Below are positions 5,074 through 5,477 of a DNA stretch of 5,477 nt, in pieces. Position 1 is the first letter of the stretch. Every line of letters starts with the position of its first letter. The position numbers were made by a program, and so were the translations under genes. Below the pieces are notes generated by a model that was not told the origin of the DNA, searched no databases, and worked only from the letters and a program-made list of their open reading frames with translations. This stretch comes from Pseudomonadota bacterium (GTDB lineage Bacteria > Pseudomonadota > Gammaproteobacteria > Burkholderiales > Burkholderiaceae_E): contig JAEWEW010000318.1 of NCBI GenBank assembly GCA_023389175.1, forward strand, positions 1-5,477, in the 5' to 3' direction.

Positions 5074-5477
5074 TCGACCGCCGCGCGATGGAGGAGCACC
5101 CTCGCGCGCGCGCTGCGGTTCGCAAGCAGCTCGTTGGCCACCAGCGCGCCCAGGATCAACGCGCCGCCGTAGAGGGTCGCGGCCGCCGGCCGCTCGCCGG
5201 CACCGAGCCAGGCCCACAGCGGGCCGAACACCACCTCGAGCAGCGAGAGCAGTGCGGTCTCCTGGGGCGACAGGTAGCGAGCGGCCCGGATCATCAGGAT
5301 GCAGGGCAGCGCGAGCTGGAAGGCGCCGAGCAGCGAGAGCAGCAGGATGTCCCGGCCGCTTGCCTGGACGGGGAGCATCAAGGGCAGCATCGCGATGCAG
5401 GAGATCACGCCGCCGATCAGGATGGCGGGTACCAGGTCGACCCTTGCCTGCTGCCGCTTCATGTTGACCAGGTTGAT
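5070..5477 (-). CDS. EamA/DMT-superfamily transporter, C-terminal part
   Basis: Partial gene cut by the right edge. The Met at 5462 is not taken as the start because the frame continues to the end of the window (codons for INLVN before it). The visible ~135 residues match the second EamA repeat of drug/metabolite transporters: four hydrophobic helices, roughly LVPAILIGGVISCIAMLPLML, DILLLSLLGAFQLALPCIL, ETALLSLLEVVFGPLWAW and LYGGALILGALVANELL (each stated approximately), with the typical SLLEVVFGPLWAWLGAGE segment before the final helix and a short basic cytoplasmic end. EamA proteins are inner-membrane exporters or importers of small metabolites; the substrate cannot be read from this half. 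It converges on the dioxygenase gene with 10 bp between stop codons, so the two are not co-transcribed. Confidence 0.85.
   Translation of the reverse strand: MNLVNMKRQQARVDLVPAILIGGVISCIAMLPLMLPVQASGRDILLLSLLGAFQLALPCILMIRAARYLSPQETALLSLLEVVFGPLWAWLGAGERPAAATLYGGALILGALVANELLANRSARARVLLHRAAVD

Noticed and set aside
1..5477. Mobile element, CRISPR array, tRNA or rRNA
   Set aside because: No spaced direct repeats, transposase motifs, terminal inverted repeats or cloverleaf-like segments were found; composition appears uniform across the window.

Overview
This is a high-GC (about 70% G+C by eye), gene-dense bacterial chromosome segment. Gene content and protein style fit a Pseudomonadota genome, probably beta- or gammaproteobacterial: a RhlE-type DEAD-box helicase with a basic tail ending in a conserved-looking VAALLGG segment, and a stand-alone GluQ (glutamyl-Q tRNA(Asp) synthetase). 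The class is inferred from protein style only. I see no rRNA, tRNA, CRISPR array, insertion sequence or phage gene.

Layout, left to right. (1) The 3' part of an M19 (membrane dipeptidase/renal dipeptidase) family gene on +, cut by the left edge; its expected metal-binding and catalytic residues are replaced. (2) A 98-bp gap with a -10-like box, then rhlE on +. (3) Convergent to it, on the - strand, gluQ, preceded in the same direction by a DUF456 membrane-protein gene; the two are probably one transcript (54-bp gap). (4) Divergent from DUF456 across 85 bp, a + strand pair: a two/three-helix membrane protein with a four-cysteine zinc-ribbon-like motif and an Arg-every-fourth-residue tail encoded by a 12-bp tandem repeat, overlapping by ATGA a small exported intradiol ring-cleavage dioxygenase. 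(5) Convergent to that, 10 bp away, the 3' part of an EamA/DMT-family transporter on -, cut by the right edge.

Most of this is ordinary housekeeping (RNA remodelling, tRNA modification) beside uncharacterised membrane and exported proteins; the genes do not form one obvious pathway. The points most worth following are the apparently non-catalytic M19 homologue, the translationally coupled zinc-ribbon membrane protein/dioxygenase pair, the 12-bp coding repeat, and two genes (rhlE and DUF456) whose -10-like boxes lie only 7-8 bp before ATG, suggesting leaderless mRNAs. Both convergent gene junctions carry GC-rich hairpins without T-tracts. Several very long open frames antisense to rhlE, gluQ and DUF456 are judged to be GC-driven shadows.
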